From the NCBI GenBank assembly GCA_900208305.1, contig OAPG01000006.1, positions 124,001 through 188,000 on the forward strand: a stretch of DNA of 64,000 nucleotides, read 5' to 3'. Position 1 is the first letter of the stretch, and every line of letters starts with the position of its first letter. Positions 22,577-33,000 of this stretch are shown in pieces. The notes under the pieces were generated by a model that was given only the letters and a program-made list of their open reading frames with translations, did no database searches and was not told the DNA's origin. Origin of the DNA: Melanopsichium pennsylvanicum (lineage: Eukaryota > Basidiomycota > Ustilaginomycetes > Ustilaginales). Position numbers and translations under genes: made by a program.

Positions 22577-23139
22577 AGGTACCTCGTATGCGAGCCTCCA
22601 TTATTGTCGTCTATTTGCCGAAGAATCTGTCTAATCTTGTTTTATCGTCTTACCACATCGCGAGCAGTGTCGCTTGCTAGCGACGTATTTGACCTTCAAA
22701 GACAGCCTCAAAGCCAAGATAAATTGACAGTCTTCATAATGGCTTTAGATGTCCAGAATTTTGTTCCCTTCTTCTGCACACACACACACACGCATGCACA
22801 CAATGCAAACCTACTCACAATCTGTACTTTTAACCATCTCCCCCTTGCCTTTCTTTACATTGTTACTAAGTTAGTAAATCGAGTCGATTCATTTTCTTCA
22901 TTATCATCCATTCTTTTTTGGGAATTGTGTCATCAAAGCTTGCTCCTGCGCGCGAAAAAAAATCTCAGCATGCTGTGTGACGTTGCGCAAGTGCTCTCCC
23001 TCTCTCTTTCTCTCTCTCTGTGTATGTGTGTGTAAATCACACCTAAACGTAAACACTTCCAGATATTGTATAAAAGTCAATCTCCTATTTTTCTTTATTG
23101 TTTTTTTTTAAATAAAAGGGGGGGGGGTTTTGAGAAGTT
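22577..23139. other. Convergent 3' spacer TIM22-RRP7
   Basis: Contains a CA-rich run near 22778-22800, CT repeats near 22998-23020 and a G run at 23119-23127. No gene is recognised. Confidence 0.55.
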
Positions 23140-24495
23140 CTAGTAGGGCTTAAATCTTCTACCTGCCTTAAATTGAGCTACTTTGGCTTTATCCGCTTCA
23201 AATTTTGCCCTAAGATCCGCCAACTGTTCCCTCTTCTTCTCTCGAAACTGAAATCGATAAAAGTCTTGCAAACCTTGACTCTTCTTATTCTTATTCTCAA
23301 CAAATCCAATTTTAGCTATACCTACACTTCCACCCAATTCAGCCGATGCTCCTACACGACCATATTTGCTTCCACCAGTACCAGAACTTCTTTGAACAAT
23401 GATAAATCCATCCGAATCTAAAAGTTCACCAGAAGCTCCAACTGTGACACCGCGAACACCAATTTGACGTGGTAATGGGTGTGCTTTACGGTATTGGTAT
23501 AAGCAAATTTTGGAATTCGCCCAAGATTGAATGGATGAAAGCGATGGACGGCAAAGTGTATATTGTTCAACCAGGTATTCTAGACCGGAAGGGGGAATTC
23601 CTGCACCGTGATTGAGCAAGAATGAAGCAGCACTGTTGTTGGTGGTTTGAATTGGTTTGTTGTTGGTGGTGATGGTGTTGTTATCGAGTAGTAGAGTTGT
23701 TTGCTGTTGTTGTTTCTTCACTTCCTTTCGAAGAGCTTTAAAAGGGTCAAGCCATCGTATGCCTCCTTTTTTGAACAAAAGTTCCAAGGCTCGATCAAGA
23801 GAGTTGGTATCCAGGAATATAACATGAGCACTACTACTTGTGGACAAAAAGCCTTGACTTCCCATCGCTTCCCTCGGATCCAGATTCGGTAAAGGGATGA
23901 TTTTAGGCACTCTACTTTTCTTAACTTGTTGACCACTCTTTTTACCACCTTTCCTGTTCTTCCCGCCATTGCCTCCTTGTGCCACCATCGCTGATGGAAG
24001 TGCGTCCCGTTCTTCATCATCTTGATCATCATCATCATCACCAACAACAACAATAGACGAATCATCTTGTTCTCCTTGACCAAGCTCCTCCCTCTCATCC
24101 TCCTCATCTCCCCCTTCCCCTTCCTTGATCACCGCATTTCTCCTAAATCGAACCGTTGAGATGTTGACGGCAACCTTGGTGAAAATTTCCCGAATGTGCG
24201 ATTCGGTCGTATCCACCGGAAGATTCGCCATAAAAAGCGTTCGTTCCGCTGGCATCAACTCTTCCTTTGCTACGTTTTTGGAGCTCGAGGCTGCATTATT
24301 GGTAATACTAGATGATGAGCTAGTTACGTGCTTGCGTACATAGATCCAGTGTGTGACTTCAGTGGTATTTTTGAAGAGTTTTGAGGAAGGAATGGTCACA
24401 GGGACAGCTCGGAAACCGTTTGCAAGCATTATCGACGAAGATGATGATGGATCCGAAGCCATCGCGGTGAATGTATGTTTCTTACTTTTAGCCAT
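23140..24495 (-). CDS. RRP7: Ribosomal RNA-processing protein 7 (Rrp7)
   Basis: 451 aa, one exon. The frame continues upstream, but the ATG at 24495 gives MAKSKKHTF and fits the family start better. Rrp7 is an assembly factor of the small-subunit processome, acting with the UTP-C/CK2 module in 18S rRNA maturation. The N-terminal part contains GFRAVPVTIPSSK and HWIYVRKH, then a degenerate RRM (ERTLFMANLPVDTTESHIREIF). A long acidic Asp/Glu-rich insert and a basic KNRKGGKKSGQQVKKSR patch follow. The hallmark is the C-terminal RRP7 domain, ending in FYRFQFREKKREQLADLR and the terminal GRRFKPY. The acidic and poly-Gln/Asn inserts make it longer than yeast Rrp7 (about 300 aa). Confidence 0.9.
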   Translation of the reverse strand: MAKSKKHTFTAMASDPSSSSSIMLANGFRAVPVTIPSSKLFKNTTEVTHWIYVRKHVTSSSSSITNNAASSSKNVAKEELMPAERTLFMANLPVDTTESHIREIFTKVAVNISTVRFRRNAVIKEGEGGDEEDEREELGQGEQDDSSIVVVGDDDDDQDDEERDALPSAMVAQGGNGGKNRKGGKKSGQQVKKSRVPKIIPLPNLDPREAMGSQGFLSTSSSAHVIFLDTNSLDRALELLFKKGGIRWLDPFKALRKEVKKQQQQTTLLLDNNTITTNNKPIQTTNNSAASFLLNHGAGIPPSGLEYLVEQYTLCRPSLSSIQSWANSKICLYQYRKAHPLPRQIGVRGVTVGASGELLDSDGFIIVQRSSGTGGSKYGRVGASAELGGSVGIAKIGFVENKNKKSQGLQDFYRFQFREKKREQLADLRAKFEADKAKVAQFKAGRRFKPY

Positions 24496-25295
24496 GATCG
24501 GCGCAACTTTTATGTTTTTGTTTTTGTTTTGTTTTTTTTTTTTGCTCGAGGAGGTGCGGATGCAGAAAGGTACAGGAGAAAAGGTGTGTTGACGATGATG
24601 AGCAAACGACTTAGAGAGAAGTGAGTATTTTTTGCATGCGCTAGGCTGCTGCTCTAACTGTACAAAAAAAAAACCCAAAAAAAACCTCGGGACTCGCTAA
24701 TCCGTTTGTGGAGTTGTTGCTCATAGTTAAAGATTCAGCCGGCCGAATGTTCAATCTTTAACCCTAACCCCACTTGACCGTTTCCTACGACCTTCAAAGG
24801 CTCGCAGATCGATTATTCTTTCCTCAAGCTTGCACGACAAGCCCAATCCCTTCTTCAATTCGGCGATCATACACACAACGAGTTAGCCGAACATCACACT
24901 CTGACACCCCGATCGATCACACCTCAGAAATGTGATTGATTTTCAAGTATAACGATTGCCAAGATAGTAAAGCAAAGAAAGAAAAATAAAATAAAATCAA
25001 AAATAAAATGAAAATTGTTAAGACTAAAGTACAGGGGAGACAAGAAGAGATTGAAAAGTTAGAAGGAGAGGCAAGCGATGCGAGTTGAGTTTGAAGACGA
25101 TATAATTATATAGAAAAGAAGATCCGATTCAAGAGGTGACCCAACGAACGGGGCTATTGATCGATCTAGGGAGACGAGAGTTGTGTTCTGAGAAAGGTAC
25201 ATTGTGCACAAAAGGACAATTGGCATGATCCTTACCCGAAATATCTTGGTGCAAATGATTATTCGATGAGACCATCTGCATGCTCAACAATGTTT
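24496..25295. promoter_or_regulatory. RRP7 promoter and IMPDH 3' flank
   Basis: 800 bases with no supported coding frame. Near the RRP7 side there is a perfect 10-base inverted repeat (arms 24726-24735 and 24753-24762, loop of 17), immediately followed by a telomere-like taaccctaaccc. The half towards IMPDH (about 24960-25060) is A-rich. Confidence 0.5.
24726..24762. repeat. Inverted repeat, 10-base arms
   Basis: Arms gttaaagatt and aatctttaac are exact reverse complements around a 17-base loop that itself holds a gccggc palindrome. It lies about 230 bases upstream of the RRP7 start codon. Confidence 0.85.
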
Positions 25296-27277
25296 TTAGG
25301 AAGAGAACAAGCGCTTCTCATAAGAGTGCAGACCATGAACGCCACCTTCGACCTGAGCACTAGCTGTCCTCAACTCGAACCTCACCTTGCCACTTCCTAC
25401 AGCTGGCCTGAGCAGGTATAAGTGGGGAACACCCATATCTTGCAACGAGTGCTGCAAACCAGTGTAAAGGTAAGGCAAAAACTTCTTAACGCTTCCTTTA
25501 TCCTGTACAGCACCTGCTACACCTTGAGCCACCTTGACCGCATCCGATTCGGAAAAGTAACGTTGGGTAGCCGCATTCTCATCCGCTGTGACCTTATCGG
25601 CTTTGGCAGCACCTTTACCCGTGGCACCTGCGATCTTGCCCTTCTTCTGATGTTCCATGGCCTCAATAGATCCCATACCACGGTATCCCTTGAGACGCTT
25701 TCCATCACGGTAAAAGTAGTCTCCCGGAGACTCGGTAGTACCGGCGAGCAAGCCACCCATCATGACGGCAGAGGCACCCAGAGCCATAGCCTTTGCAATG
25801 TGACCAACGTTACTGATACCACCATCAGCGATGACGGGGACGCCAAACTTGCTGGCAAACTCGGCGACGGCGTGAACAGCAGTACCCTGAGGTCGACCCA
25901 CAGCCATGACTTCCTGAGTAATGCAAATGGAACCAGAGCCCATACCCACACGAAGCGCATCCGCACCAGCAGCGATGAGGCTAGCCGCTTGTTCGCGCGT
26001 AACAACGTTACCAGCAACAACGTCAACGTGAGGATAAGTGGACTTGATCCACTGGATCATCTCGATCTGGTACACCGAATTACCCTGGGAAGAGTCAAGG
26101 ATGACGACATCCAGACCAGCTTCGACGAGGAGCGCCAGACGCTCACGGTCCGAGGGTCGAGTGCCGATGGCAGCAGCACAATAAAGCTGCTTGGAATCGG
26201 GTCGCTTGGATGCGAGAGGGAAGTTCTGGTTCTTAAGCAAATCAGAACGAGCAAGCAACGCCACCAGACGGTTCTCGGCGTCGATGATCGGAAGCTTGCC
26301 CTTCTTCGAGTCACGAAGGATGGTGTTGGCCTGCTCGAGAGTGACGCCCTGTTTGGCAGTGACGAGGTCAGTGGTCATCACTTCAGAGAGGGGGATAGCG
26401 GTGTCGCGGAACTGGACATCGCGCGCAGTCACAATGCCGAGGAGCTTGCCGTGCATAGCGCCAGAATCTGTTACAGGCAGGCCGAAACCAATTGTGTAAA
26501 CCAATGAGATCAAAGTCAGCGCATTGTTCATCGTCCTTCTCTACAAAACAATTGAGAGCATGCGATCCAAGAGCGTCGAGGAGAAAAATCAGAATAGAAA
26601 TGCGATCCGCACACAACTCTCCCAAGTCTAAGGGAGGGGCTCGGAAGAACGAAGGTTATTTGCAAATTTGGTTGTTTCATCTTTTTTTTTGGGCTTGTTT
26701 TGTGTCGAAATTTTCGCACTTCGCAAGGGAGGATGAAAATGGAACGTGATATGGATGTTTGAGAATGAATGCGATTACAACACTTACCAGTGATAGGGAT
26801 ACCACCGAATCCGAGTCTCTCCTTGATCTCCAAAACATCTCCAACGGTTGCGTTGGGGTCGAGACACAAGGGCTCAGTGATGAAGCCATTCTCGTACTTC
26901 TTGACCTTCCTCACGACACTGGCCTGCTCGTGTGGGCTCATGTTGTTATGAATGACACCCATGCCACCCATGAGGCCCATAGCAATGGCCATGTCGGTCT
27001 CGGTAACCGTGTCCATGGGCGAGGACAAGAATGGAGTGTTGAGGGTGACATTCCTGGTGACCCTTGTCTTCAAACTGACATCGGAAGCGGGAAAGTCAAT
27101 GAAGCCGGGCAGAACGAGAAAATCGTTGTAGGTGAGACCACCGTGCTGGCGCGAGTCGATGAGTTCGGCCATTGAAAGACCATCACCATTGTTGTATGTC
27201 TTGAGGTGCTCCATGGCCTGGGATGGCGAAAGGACGGCCTGATCCTGGGGAATCTGAAGTCCGTTGCTGACAGGCAT
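25296..27277 (-). CDS. Inosine-5'-monophosphate dehydrogenase, two exons
   Basis: Exon 1 is 26788-27277 and exon 2 is 25296-26467, with a 320-base intron (donor gtaagt, acceptor taacag), giving 553 aa. The junction restores IPITDSGAM inside the first CBS motif. IMPDH makes XMP from IMP with NAD+, the committed step of guanine nucleotide synthesis. Visible landmarks are the N-terminal barrel part ([26 protein letters not shown]), the CBS pair, the catalytic-cysteine loop [10 protein letters not shown] at about residue 344, phosphate-binding [12 protein letters not shown] and GGLLAGT, YRGMGS and the mobile flap [14 protein letters not shown]. The flap keeps the usual Tyr. In yeast the orthologues are IMD2-4 and in fission yeast gua1. 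Intron retention would truncate the enzyme inside the CBS region. Confidence 0.95.
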
Positions 27278-27892
27278 GCTGTGGATTGTTTGATGTTGAT
27301 GATGTTGAGGAAGAATAGATTAAGTTTGGAAGAGGTTGGCTCTTTGGGCAAAGAACAAAGACAGGAAGCAAGATGAAGCTCGAGCAGGCATGCTCTTGTG
27401 CTTGCTTGCCCAGCCAATGCCGCTGCAAGCAAAGAGGGCATCCTTCTCTCTAAACGAAAAAATTTCCCATCAGATTTGACTTTTCTTCTTTTCAAGATTT
27501 AGGTCTTCGCACCTCAACTTTGTCTTTGGGTTGACCAAAAAAAGTTGAAAATCAAAAAATCAGGTCGCAACAACGCCCTCACACAGAAACGGCCAACGTG
27601 AATAGATTCACAGTTGACTCACGCTTGCCACGTCAATCCTATCTCCATGCCGATGATAGCCCGATCCTTTCGAGTTGTATCGAGTTGTAAAGCTTATACA
27701 CTATACGTTCTCGCACAATTTGGGAAAATACCGTGTACACGCCCACTCACATTTTTGGCCTCTACATACTATACGTTCCTTATCGTACCACATTTAATAA
27801 TGTGCAGACAGACGAACACAAGAACCACGATTGGCCTGAAAGCGGTCGATTGAAGCGAACAGTATCATTGAACAAAGCCTTAACTTCAATGC
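27278..27892. promoter_or_regulatory. IMPDH promoter / HAT1 3' flank
   Basis: 615 bases between two minus-strand genes, containing the IMPDH 5' leader and promoter. No recognisable gene or RNA. Confidence 0.5.
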
Positions 27893-29239
27893 CTATGCGA
27901 AACGAGCCATCTTTCGAGCTGGTCCGTTGCCATTCTGATAATGATCCCTCTCATCTTGCTCCTCTCCATCCTCGTCCTCTTCTTCATCGTTTCCTCCACC
28001 AAAATGGCCTGATGTCGGACTCTGTTCCAATATCCCTTCCACATCCACCCCAACCATATCACCATACTCTTCGATTACACCTTCAAATGTCTCCTGCAGT
28101 TTCTCCCTCACCTGATTCTTGTCGAGTTGAACCAAGATATCCTTGTTCTGCCTCCAGATTCTCGCTTTCACCTGCAACCTGTACGCTTTGACTTTAGCTT
28201 GATCACTCACGTCCAGATTCATGAGTTGGACCATTTCCAACACTCTTGCCCACTGTCTTTGTGCGAGTTTGTGCTCGAGTCTCTTTTGTTCCATCCACTT
28301 TGCATCCACGGGTGCATCAAGTTTGCCTAGACTCTTTGCGCATTCGACAAGTCCATCGGCACACAGCAATCTTCGTAGATCATTTCCATCGCGCAATCGA
28401 TCAAAGTCTTCACTCGGATCTTCGACGGTCAACTCTGAAACGTTGGATCGATCCCGGATTTGATCGTACACGCAATTGTACAGCATCCCACCGTGCCCTT
28501 GCTTCTGATACGGAGGAAGAATCACAAATTGGGAAAGTCGGATACGTGAGCTATCGGGCCAACACCAGAACTTGTAAAGGCTCGTATAACCAACAAAATG
28601 CCACCTTCCTGCCGCTTTTTCGTACAATGTGAAAAACTCCCAATTGCCCTCATCCTCGTGAATGTAGCTGGCACCTTCGATGAACAGTAATACGAACAGT
28701 TGCATGCGACGATGATACTCGCGGAATCCAGGTGTGTCCCAAGTGGATCGATAGATTTCAAACACGCGTGCATCCGCATCACTTTCGGAAAGCGATGAGC
28801 AAGAGGCGAGCGTCGGGATCGACTTTCCTTTGCCTTTGTTGACCTTTCTTCGTGTATAGTTATGCACCTTGTCGCCAAACGGCCTGAAATCTGGCTCATT
28901 CTCTTTGAGCACTTTACCAAATTTTGCGCTTGCATCTGCGCAAGTTGAGCTAGAAATGTAGTCGGAGGGTAGAAACTCTTTCAGCTTGCCATCAACGTCA
29001 TCGAGCTGCGCCGTGGTCGCTTCATTCTTTGCTCGGTATTTGATGTCAAGCAGAGGAATCAGGGATCCAGAAGCCACATTGAGGTTGATGGAAAGGCTCT
29101 GGTAGCCGTAGATCGTTTCCGCTTCGCCGAAGATGGGGTATGTGAAGGTCGGGTGGAAGGCACTGTCTGTACCATGTGGTGATCCAACCAGGCGAATTGA
29201 TGTTGATGTGGTGCTGTTGGCCGTCCAAGAGTCTGTCAT
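27893..29239 (-). CDS. HAT1: Histone acetyltransferase type B catalytic subunit Hat1
   Basis: 448 aa, one exon. The ATG at 29239 (MTDSW) is the first methionine in frame. Hat1 acetylates Lys5 and Lys12 of new histone H4 before nuclear import, with a Hat2/RbAp46 partner. The N-terminal domain shows FTYPIFGEAETIYGYQSLSIN and FGDKVHNYTRR. The GNAT core follows: IEGASYIHEDEGNWEFFTLYEK, HFVGYTSLYKFWCWPDSSRIRLSQFVILPPYQ, and the acetyl-CoA loop QKQGHGGML (Q-x-x-G-x-G type, about residues 238-248), then LTVEDPSEDFDRLRD, a Hat1-specific block. A helical C-terminal part and an acidic tail end the protein. Confidence 0.95.
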   Translation of the reverse strand: MTDSWTANSTTSTSIRLVGSPHGTDSAFHPTFTYPIFGEAETIYGYQSLSINLNVASGSLIPLLDIKYRAKNEATTAQLDDVDGKLKEFLPSDYISSSTCADASAKFGKVLKENEPDFRPFGDKVHNYTRRKVNKGKGKSIPTLASCSSLSESDADARVFEIYRSTWDTPGFREYHRRMQLFVLLFIEGASYIHEDEGNWEFFTLYEKAAGRWHFVGYTSLYKFWCWPDSSRIRLSQFVILPPYQKQGHGGMLYNCVYDQIRDRSNVSELTVEDPSEDFDRLRDGNDLRRLLCADGLVECAKSLGKLDAPVDAKWMEQKRLEHKLAQRQWARVLEMVQLMNLDVSDQAKVKAYRLQVKARIWRQNKDILVQLDKNQVREKLQETFEGVIEEYGDMVGVDVEGILEQSPTSGHFGGGNDEEEDEDGEEQDERDHYQNGNGPARKMARFA

Positions 29240-29523
29240 GCTGGGCAATGCGACTCAATGTGCCGAATATTAGGATGTAATTTGTCCGAAGTTTGTATGG
29301 CAAGCCAGCCAGCTAGCGCTCTGTGACGGTTGGTAGGTTTCGACGAAAGGTTTAATGATACAAGGATGGAGTCTGGATGCGAAGACAAACGACCAGCAAG
29401 GGCGTAGTTAGAATCAAGAAGGAGGTGGAGAAGCAATAGCCTTACAAAAGTGTTTGTTTCCGTACGCACCAGGAATATCACTACATAAAACGGCGCAGCG
29501 CAACGCGTTGAGTTTTCTCAAAG

Positions 29524-29562
<39 letters not shown>

Positions 29563-30029
29563 CCTCTCCCTCTCCCTCTCCTAACTTTCAACGTAGCGCA
29601 GACCCGTGGAAACGTACACACATGCAAAAGACATTGATGTTCACCTGTTGGCCGAGTCTACAACGCTTTCCGCCGCCCCCACCTACAAAAGCTCATCCTC
29701 ACCTGGATGCACGTGCTACAGTCAATCTCTCACTTCAATTTGATGCCTTCGATTCAAGTGCTATGCATGTCCTTCTCATCGCACTGGAAAAGCGGCATGA
29801 TCACACCGTACAACCCATTCAGGCATGCGCACAACATGCTTTGATCCCGTCAAAAGTTCATGCCAATCGGGTGAGGTTAGCTACAGGGCTTCCAAATTGA
29901 GCGGAATTGGGGACAAGACCGTCTTTGGCACGCCAATCAAAGCAGTCCAAGGGTACATGTCAGGCGAAAGGTCAAATTGAAAGGACCTGCGCAGATAGCG
30001 TCATTTTGATCCAAGTCTGCAACCTTGGC
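29240..30029. other. HAT1 upstream region / ABC transporter 3' flank
   Basis: 790 bases holding the HAT1 promoter. A CT repeat at 29525-29580 on the plus strand is GA on the HAT1 sense strand. No gene is recognised. Confidence 0.5.
29525..29580. repeat. CT/CCCTCT microsatellite
   Basis: A (CT)n run followed by CCCTCT hexamer-like units, about 290 bases upstream of the HAT1 start. Confidence 0.9.
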
Positions 30030-33000
30030 CTAAGAATCGAGCTTGGCCAGACCAGCCTCCAAGGCCATGCTGAAAAAGATGCTCTGTTTATCCGCCAAAA
30101 GCTTCTCCGGAGTATCAAACTCGGCCACACCACCGTCCTTCAACACCAACACCCTGGTGCTGTCGATCACCGTATTCAATCGATGCGCAACGGTGATGGT
30201 GGTCCCCTTGAACTCCTCTCTAACAATTTTTTGCACCTGTGCATCAGTTTCCAAATCAATCGCTGACGTTGCTTCGTCCAGCACCAAGATTTTTGCATTC
30301 CTGAGGAACGCTCGGGCGATGCAAATGAGTTGCCTTTGGCCCGCACTAAAGTTGGTTCCACCTTCGGTCAGTTGTGCGTCCAGCTGACCTTCTAACGAGG
30401 TGACGTGATCTTTCATACGTGCCTGTTCCAATGCTTTCCACAGCGCAGCATCGTCGGAGCGTCCAGTGGGATCCAAATTTTCTCGAAGCGAACCTTCCCA
30501 CAGTTGAGGATCTTGCGGGATGATTGCAATGGCACTGCGGAGATCTTTGAGGCCGATGTTCGAGACGTCGATGCCATCGATGACGATTTTGCCTTCGGCC
30601 GCTTCGATGATACGGAAGAGTGCAAGGGTGAGACTGGATTTGCCCGCGCCGGTACGGCCAACCACTCCGATACGCTCTCCTGCCTTGATGTCAATGTTGA
30701 GCTTCTTCAGCACCAGACCCAATTCGCGACGGTAGCGGGTGGAATAGGATTGCAAGGAGACTTCTCCCTTGCCTGGCCAATCCGAAGGTGGAGTTGTTTC
30801 AGCGATCTCGTATGGTGCCTCCGACTGCAGGTCGGTGTAAGACATAACACGTTCGACGGAAACAATGTTTTGCTCGACCTCTGATGCTGAGCGCACGACC
30901 CAGTTGAGTGTCTGCGTAGTGCTGAGGGCCTGGCTCATCATTAAACCGAGCAGACCAGCGTCCATCTTGCCATTCTTAGTCCTGATGAACACGGCCAAGG
31001 TACTTGCGATGAAGATGATGACGCTGCCCATCATCTCTATCCTGACGGCTAGCCACCTGTTGCACGACACAGCGGGGAAGTAGCATTGCTGGTTCCTATC
31101 CACCCTTGCTTCGCTTGTTGCGATAAACCTCGCTTCCTGACCGAAAGCCCTGATGCTGGAAAGGCCGCCCAACGATTCCTGGAACCAGGTGAAGATGGGT
31201 GTCTTGGACACCGAGTCCAAGCGCTTCAGCTCACGACTCGTGGCAAGGTAGTATCGCAGAACAGCACGGTAGGCAAAGGCGAGTGGGATAATAGCAATGA
31301 GGAAAGGTGGAACGGAATAAGCTACGACGCAGAGAACACCAAGGACGACCGTCATGGTGCGGATCAACCCGTGGATGACTCGTGGGAGCACCTCATCAAT
31401 GACGTTCACATCACGGGAGAAGAGATTGAGAAGTCGGCCGGTGGGCGTGGTTTCGAACCACTGCAAAGGGGATCGAAGAACGGCCTCGAACATGTTGTCG
31501 TGGAACCTGCGCGCACTTGAGATGACGAGCCAAGTCCAAAGAATGAAGGGCGCGATGCAGATACAGATCGATGCCAAGATTCCCACGATACCGTAGAGCG
31601 TCAAGTAGAATCGGGTGTTAGCAGCATCTCCGCCATTCTCATTGGCTTTACCCCACTGCTTCAACACAACGTCTCTGGACACCGTCATGACCTGAGACAG
31701 AATCTGAGCCAAGATATATAGCACAACACCGAGCACGGAGCAAGATTTGATGTACTGCCTGTACACCTCGGGCTTGACGCTTCCCTGTTCGGACTTCTCC
31801 TTTGGCGCAGAAGATTCCTTGAGCTGACGGACGGTGTCCTGCTTGATCTGGCGCTTGGACAACGTCTTGGGTCGAGCCATGGAAGCAGACGAGATGCGAC
31901 GGTGCATTTTGGAGCCTTTCAGATCCTCTGCTCCGCCCATTTGACCGTGCATATCCAGCTCCTTGTCCATATCGATCACTTCCAATTCCTTGCCTGGTGT
32001 GCCTCCGTCTTCCTCATCTGCCTGTTCTCGGGCGGATTGCTTGCCAAGACCGGCGATGAGGTTGTACAGGTCTCCTTTCTTCGCCATGACCTCGTCATAT
32101 GTTCCGCGCTCGTCCAAGATGATGCCTCGTCGCACAGAAACGATCTGATCGCAGTTGGGCAGACAAGAGACTGAGTTCAACGTCAGGATCCTGGCCTTGC
32201 TGCGGAGTAGACCTTCGGGACCGATGACGTGCTTAAAGATATGTGCTCCAACATGGGCGTCTACAGCCGCAAGAGGGTCGTCGAGCAAATAAATGTCCGC
32301 CCTTGCGTAACAGGCTCTTGCGAGCGCAATTCGAGCACGTTGACCCCCACTGAGACTGACACCGCGTTCGCCAACTTCGGTTCTGTCGCCTTCCGGCAGA
32401 ATGTTGAGGTCGGGCGTCAGTGCACATGCATCAATGACCCGCTGGTAGAACTCGGGCTCGTACTTGAGACCAAACAGAATGTTGTCCCGTACAGTGGCAC
32501 CCATGCACCAACCGCCTTGTGTAAAGTAAGCAGTCCTGCCCTTGACGATGGCCTCTCCATCCGTGCGCACCATCTCACCCAGCACTGCAGAGAGCAGCGA
32601 AGATTTGCCGTCACCGACCTTGCCCAGCACGGCAAGAAGCTCGCCTTTCTTGACAGTAAGGTTGATGTCCTGAAGCGTGGGTACAGGTTGAGAACGGGAC
32701 CATTTGAACTCGCCATCTCGGATGATGACCACGTCTTCGTCCTTACCGGGCTCGTGGGCAGCGTTTGTCTGGTCGTTAAGCACACCGAGCACGTCATCGG
32801 GGCGGCTAGGATTCTCTGGATTCGCGGGCTTTTGCTGACCTGGTAGAATCACTTTTCGGGCTGTGCGGTCCAATTCGCCAGCGTCAAAGAAGTCTGACAA
32901 CCTCTGTGCCGAGACTTGAGCCTGCAACAAGGCCGAGATGATTCCGGCAAACATGGCAATCGGGAACGAAAGCAGCTGGTACAAAGCCAAAGCCGGGAAG

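Noticed and set aside
24757..24771. Chromosome end or recent telomere healing
   Set aside because: Only about two degenerate CCCTAA units, flanked on both sides by normal genes.
25422..26507. 361-codon plus-strand frame antisense to IMPDH exon 2
   Set aside because: Same codon-bias shadow; the IMPDH reading is unambiguous.
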